NCBI GenBank assembly: GCA_944325195.1
Contig: CALUZB010000018.1
Span: forward strand, 1 to 37,999
Reading direction: 5' to 3'
DNA length: 37,999 bases
From: an uncultured Desulfovibrionaceae bacterium
GTDB taxonomy: Bacteria > Desulfobacterota > Desulfovibrionia > Desulfovibrionales > Desulfovibrionaceae
Position numbers and translations under genes: made by a program. The notes beneath the pieces are model-generated. The model was not told where the DNA came from. It saw only the letters and a program-made list of their open reading frames with translations, and did no database searches. Positions 36,353 through 37,999 of this stretch are shown piece after piece; positions within the stretch are counted from its first letter, which is position 1, and every line of letters begins with the position of its first letter.

Positions 36353-37552
36353 CTATTTTGTCTGATAGCCGCTTTTTTTAAGCTCTTCAAGTCGTAAGTT
36401 TACATTATGCTTAAGCTTATATGTGTTTTCCGGGCTGGATTTCTTTTCGATATCTGCAATAATTTCGGCGAATATCTCCTTAAGTTCCGGGCTGCCGTAA
36501 TGCAGGGCTGTGTTTGCAGCATAATAGGCGTAGTGGCTTATACCAAAATCATCATATGCATAATATAATAATGCCAGGTTATCCACGGCCTTCCGGCTTC
36601 CCAGGGAAGCTGCCCGTTCCAGCCATTGCGTTGTCAAGTCAAAACTTTCAGGAAAACCGAATGCGCCGGTACGATAGTATTCCGCCATTTGCAAAGCGGC
36701 AAGGGCGTCCCCCTGGTGGGCCTTGCGGATGGTTTCCTTGATCAGCTCAGCGTTAAGCTCGGCTGAACTGGTATCCATAATCGCGTCTGCGGCAAAAACA
36801 CGCAAACGGGATTTATAGTCTGCGTCAGTACTCGGGATAGTGAAATCAAGCAAAACTTCATCTGCTTTGCGCAAAGCCATGAACTGCACCAGTTTTTGAA
36901 TCTGCTGAGCAGTCGGCTCTTGTCCATCAACTAAAGCGCCTCTGAGATACGGCGTGAATATACTGGGTAGGGCGTAAAATTCATTCTCGATACGCTCCAG
37001 TTCCTGCCTGTTTAGGGAACGCTCAAACATCTCGGGAAAAGGAGAAATTTTCCCACGATGATAAAAACCTGTGGGTGTAAAGTCTGAATCAATGGCAGGA
37101 GGCACAGCCGCGCACACGGAGTCGATATCAAAAATTCCGGCCTGCTTGAACAAAGGCGCAACAGGACTGCGGCCGGCCGCGAGACATTCCTCCGGCATGG
37201 GCTGTCTGGGAGGATAATAGGTTGAATAATATGTAAACATATTAAACAAATATAAAAACTGATTAGTGTCTTCCCAGCCTGGGGCTTGGTATGCATTATT
37301 AAACAGATACCCCAAAAAACTGTCTTGAGGGAAGCCGCCTATTCCCATGGTATAGCCGGCAACCACCAGAGGAACAGCATCGCGGTCCTGGTTATGGGCG
37401 CGAATAAGGATTTCTTCCGCTGTCTCATCGGGGTTGGCCAGCAGGCCGGTGGCGGCAAAGGGGGTGTTGCTGGTGCCCGGGCCCGCCTGCTTGGCGCAGG
37501 CGGGCAGACAGAACAGCAGGAAGAGAAGCAAAAAAATGAGGGGTCTGGTCAT
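36353..37552 (-). CDS. Sel1-repeat lipoprotein (copy B)
   Basis: A 399-residue paralogue of copy A. I chose the ATG at 37552 over 37573 because AGAGGA lies about 7 bases upstream and the sequence then aligns with copy A from Met (MTRPLIF against MSRSLIF). The lipobox LPAC puts the acylated Cys at 19. Sel1 repeats (about 265-355) include DALAALQMAEYYRTGAFGFPESFDLTTQWLERAASLGSRKAV. The middle (about 75-230) differs from copy A except for short shared blocks such as APLFKQAGIFD. It starts 34 bases after the end of the small gene at 37587, suggesting an operon. Confidence 0.88.
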   Translation of the reverse strand: MTRPLIFLLLFLLFCLPACAKQAGPGTSNTPFAATGLLANPDETAEEILIRAHNQDRDAVPLVVAGYTMGIGGFPQDSFLGYLFNNAYQAPGWEDTNQFLYLFNMFTYYSTYYPPRQPMPEECLAAGRSPVAPLFKQAGIFDIDSVCAAVPPAIDSDFTPTGFYHRGKISPFPEMFERSLNRQELERIENEFYALPSIFTPYLRGALVDGQEPTAQQIQKLVQFMALRKADEVLLDFTIPSTDADYKSRLRVFAADAIMDTSSAELNAELIKETIRKAHQGDALAALQMAEYYRTGAFGFPESFDLTTQWLERAASLGSRKAVDNLALLYYAYDDFGISHYAYYAANTALHYGSPELKEIFAEIIADIEKKSSPENTYKLKHNVNLRLEELKKSGYQTK

Positions 37553-37586
37553 AAGATTGTCCTCTTCATGCAAAATAAGTGTTAAT

Positions 37587-37991
37587 TTATTGGTGTATGA
37601 CGTTCATGTTGTGCCCAACACGTTTACTCTCCAGTGATTTTATCCTGGAAATTTGATTATTTAATTTACGCTCTTGTTCAGGGGTAAGATGATTACAGCT
37701 ACGCATAATTTCAAGTTGTCGCAAACAATGATCGATATTTGCATTGATTAAAAAATGTTTAGGGTTAAAATTCCTTTCTTCACCATCCACCTCCTGTGTC
37801 AACTTTTTCAGCAAGTCATCCGCACTCTCCGCATACTGATTCAAATAAGTAGCTGACCGGGTTTGTCCACCATTCATCGGCAAGCCCCAGCCGGGCAGGC
37901 GCACGCCCTGGCGCATTTTGCGCATGGCTTCCCCTTTGTTATTGGGGCTGAAGTAAGTGTTGGCATAGCGATTTCCAAAAGATGTGTTCAT
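37587..37991 (-). CDS. Small hypothetical protein upstream of the Sel1 pair
   Basis: A 134-residue soluble protein with no signal peptide. The N-terminal third is polar and Gly/Asn-rich; the rest is helical, with RQLEIMRSCNHLTPEQERKLNNQISRIKSLE likely a short coiled coil. I do not recognise a family. It precedes the Sel1 lipoprotein gene by 34 bases on the same strand, so it is probably co-transcribed. The upstream neighbour is outside the window. Confidence 0.65.
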   Translation of the reverse strand: MNTSFGNRYANTYFSPNNKGEAMRKMRQGVRLPGWGLPMNGGQTRSATYLNQYAESADDLLKKLTQEVDGEERNFNPKHFLINANIDHCLRQLEIMRSCNHLTPEQERKLNNQISRIKSLESKRVGHNMNVIHQ

Positions 37992-37999
37992 AAAGAACC

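Noticed and set aside
1..37999. CRISPR arrays, tRNA genes, transposases, prophage genes
   Set aside because: I looked for regularly spaced repeats, cloverleaf-like segments and transposase motifs and saw none.

Overview
The window looks like a chromosomal segment from a sulfate-reducing deltaproteobacterium of the Desulfovibrio type. This assignment is inferred from the protein families and from the gene order flgM-associated gene / aroC / aroK / class I aminotransferase / homoserine dehydrogenase, which I recall from Desulfovibrio genomes. No rRNA is present to confirm it. I saw no insertion sequence, CRISPR array or tRNA.

Layout. (1) 289-5529: a giant membrane protein built like a hybrid histidine kinase (periplasmic sensor domain, seven membrane segments, very long disordered linkers, kinase core, receiver, Hpt). 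The usual phosphotransfer residues are substituted in the DHp and Hpt modules, and the receiver and ATPase are degraded. (2) 5535-7326: a small accessory locus on the minus strand. It has a 100-residue peptide ending in twelve tandem X-Ser-Arg tripeptides, followed by a fused HPr-kinase-like / PqqD-like protein. A perfect palindrome and a Walker A fragment of an ABC ATPase lie downstream of it. This is the best candidate for an undescribed system: a RiPP-like or phospho-peptide pathway with a repeat substrate. (3) 7511-8298: a hypothetical gene that appears split by a one-base frameshift. (4) 8450-11858: the core str operon rpsL-rpsG-fusA, with a promoter and a strong terminator. (5) 12380-16701: an NhaC-type antiporter, a LysE/RhtB exporter and a YgiQ-family radical SAM protein. 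(6) 16785-17639: a two-gene flagellar regulatory operon on the minus strand ending in flgM, preceded by a sigma-28-type promoter and followed by a terminator. (7) 17826-22304: aromatic and aspartate-family amino acid synthesis, with aroK-aroC on the minus strand and the aminotransferase-hom pair on the plus strand. (8) 22319-31371: envelope genes (secreted protein, glycosyltransferase, LprI-like secreted protein, tamA, tamB). (9) 31873-37991: an EF-hand membrane protein, a GNAT acetyltransferase, and a tandem pair of Sel1-repeat lipoproteins with a small hypothetical protein upstream.

How the parts work together. rpsL-rpsG-fusA is a translation operon. TamA and TamB would form the outer-membrane/periplasm translocation module. 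FlgM from a sigma-28-type promoter would give the usual feedback on late flagellar genes. The peptide and the kinase/PqqD fusion are 20 bases apart on the same strand and plausibly act as substrate and modifying enzyme. Family assignments were made by reading motifs by eye; no database search was possible.
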